Shown piece after piece: positions 63,917 to 64,000 of a DNA stretch of 64,000 nucleotides. Positions within the stretch are counted from its first letter, which is position 1, and each line of letters starts with the position of its first letter. Below the pieces are notes generated by a model, which worked only from the letters and a program-made list of their open reading frames with translations, did no database searches and was not told the origin of the DNA. Both the position numbers and the translations under genes were made by a program. Source of the stretch: Mycobacterium sp. GA-1285 (GTDB lineage: Bacteria; Actinomycetota; Actinomycetes; Mycobacteriales; Mycobacteriaceae); the NCBI RefSeq assembly GCF_001499905.1, contig NZ_LQIS01000004.1:1-64000 (forward strand), in the 5' to 3' direction.

Positions 63917-64000
63917 CTATACCACCCGAAATACGTAGGCCGCCGCGGTGGTGACTCGGTCGTCGACGCCCTCGTCGTGCATCAGCACCCGCACCGCGAC
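63917..64000 (-). CDS. C-terminal fragment of a gene running off the window
   Basis: The last 27 codons of a reading frame end at TAG 63917-63919 (VAVRVLMHDEGVDDRVTTAA, then AYVFRVV and stop). Codon usage is gene-like. The VTTAAAYVFRVV strand would suit the last beta strand of a hotdog thioesterase, but the fragment is too short to name. It lies 37 bases upstream of the hydrolase start. Confidence 0.5.
   Translation of the reverse strand, partial: VAVRVLMHDEGVDDRVTTAAAYVFRVV

Overview
The window is a high-GC actinobacterial chromosome segment. Mycolyltransferase (antigen 85), Apa, a PimC-type mannosyltransferase, a mycolic acid methyltransferase, an LpqH-type lipoprotein and CYP125 place it in a mycobacterium. 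The gene order apa - adhA - CPBP protease - CoA transferase/thiolase - lldD2 - bfrA - MFS - glnA3 ... nitronate monooxygenase - cinA follows, from memory, the Rv1860 to Rv1901 part of M. tuberculosis. Phosphoketolase, Lon and a thiocyanate hydrolase, which M. tuberculosis lacks, suggest a fast-growing environmental species (Mycolicibacterium type).

Layout. 1-5.9 kb: 3' end of apa, a small secreted protein, a frameshifted small secreted-protein relic, adhA, a CPBP membrane protease and phosphoketolase. 5.9-10.7 kb: a tightly coupled LLM oxidoreductase / double-domain CoA transferase / thiolase-like operon ending in a 3x23-bp repeat. 10.7-18.5 kb: SDR, lipoprotein, DUF72/TfoX operon, Lon, an antigen 85 mycolyltransferase and lldD2. 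18.5-25.2 kb: DUF1810, GH13 glycosidase plus nucleoside deaminase, a TPR protein, a thioesterase and an FUSC membrane protein. 25.5-29 kb: a cobalt thiocyanate-hydrolase-type operon with EthD-like and crotonase genes behind it. 29-30.6 kb: iron-storage locus (bfd, unknown gene, bfrA) around tandem IdeR-like boxes. 30.8-35 kb: MFS exporter with a fused winged-helix-like tail, CMD-family protein and glnA3. 35-48.5 kb: amidohydrolase, dienelactone hydrolase, mannosyltransferase, HAD, Rv2629-like protein, P450, SRPBCC/NTF2 proteins, mycolate methyltransferase and threonine dehydratase. 48.7-52.6 kb: cell-envelope genes (DUF7159, L,D-transpeptidase) and a FadR/hydroxylase pair. 52.5-60.2 kb: LpqH-like lipoprotein, a structured non-coding stretch, cyp125, nitronate monooxygenase, HAD-IB, a DapB-like dehydrogenase and a hydroxysteroid-dehydrogenase-like SDR. 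60.2-64 kb: thioesterase, cinA, 2OG-Fe oxygenase and alpha/beta hydrolase.

Regulation. Three near-identical 20-bp sites (AATTGGAACNNGTTCTAGTT, either orientation) lie 26-29 bp before start codons and match the published KstR motif; a fourth, weaker one precedes cyp125. They suggest that the CMD protein, nitronate monooxygenase, DapB-like dehydrogenase, SDR and cyp125 form a satellite sterol regulon. IdeR-like boxes link bfrA and its divergent neighbours. No tRNA, rRNA, CRISPR array or insertion sequence was seen. All family calls come from reading motifs and recalled family sequences, not from database searches.
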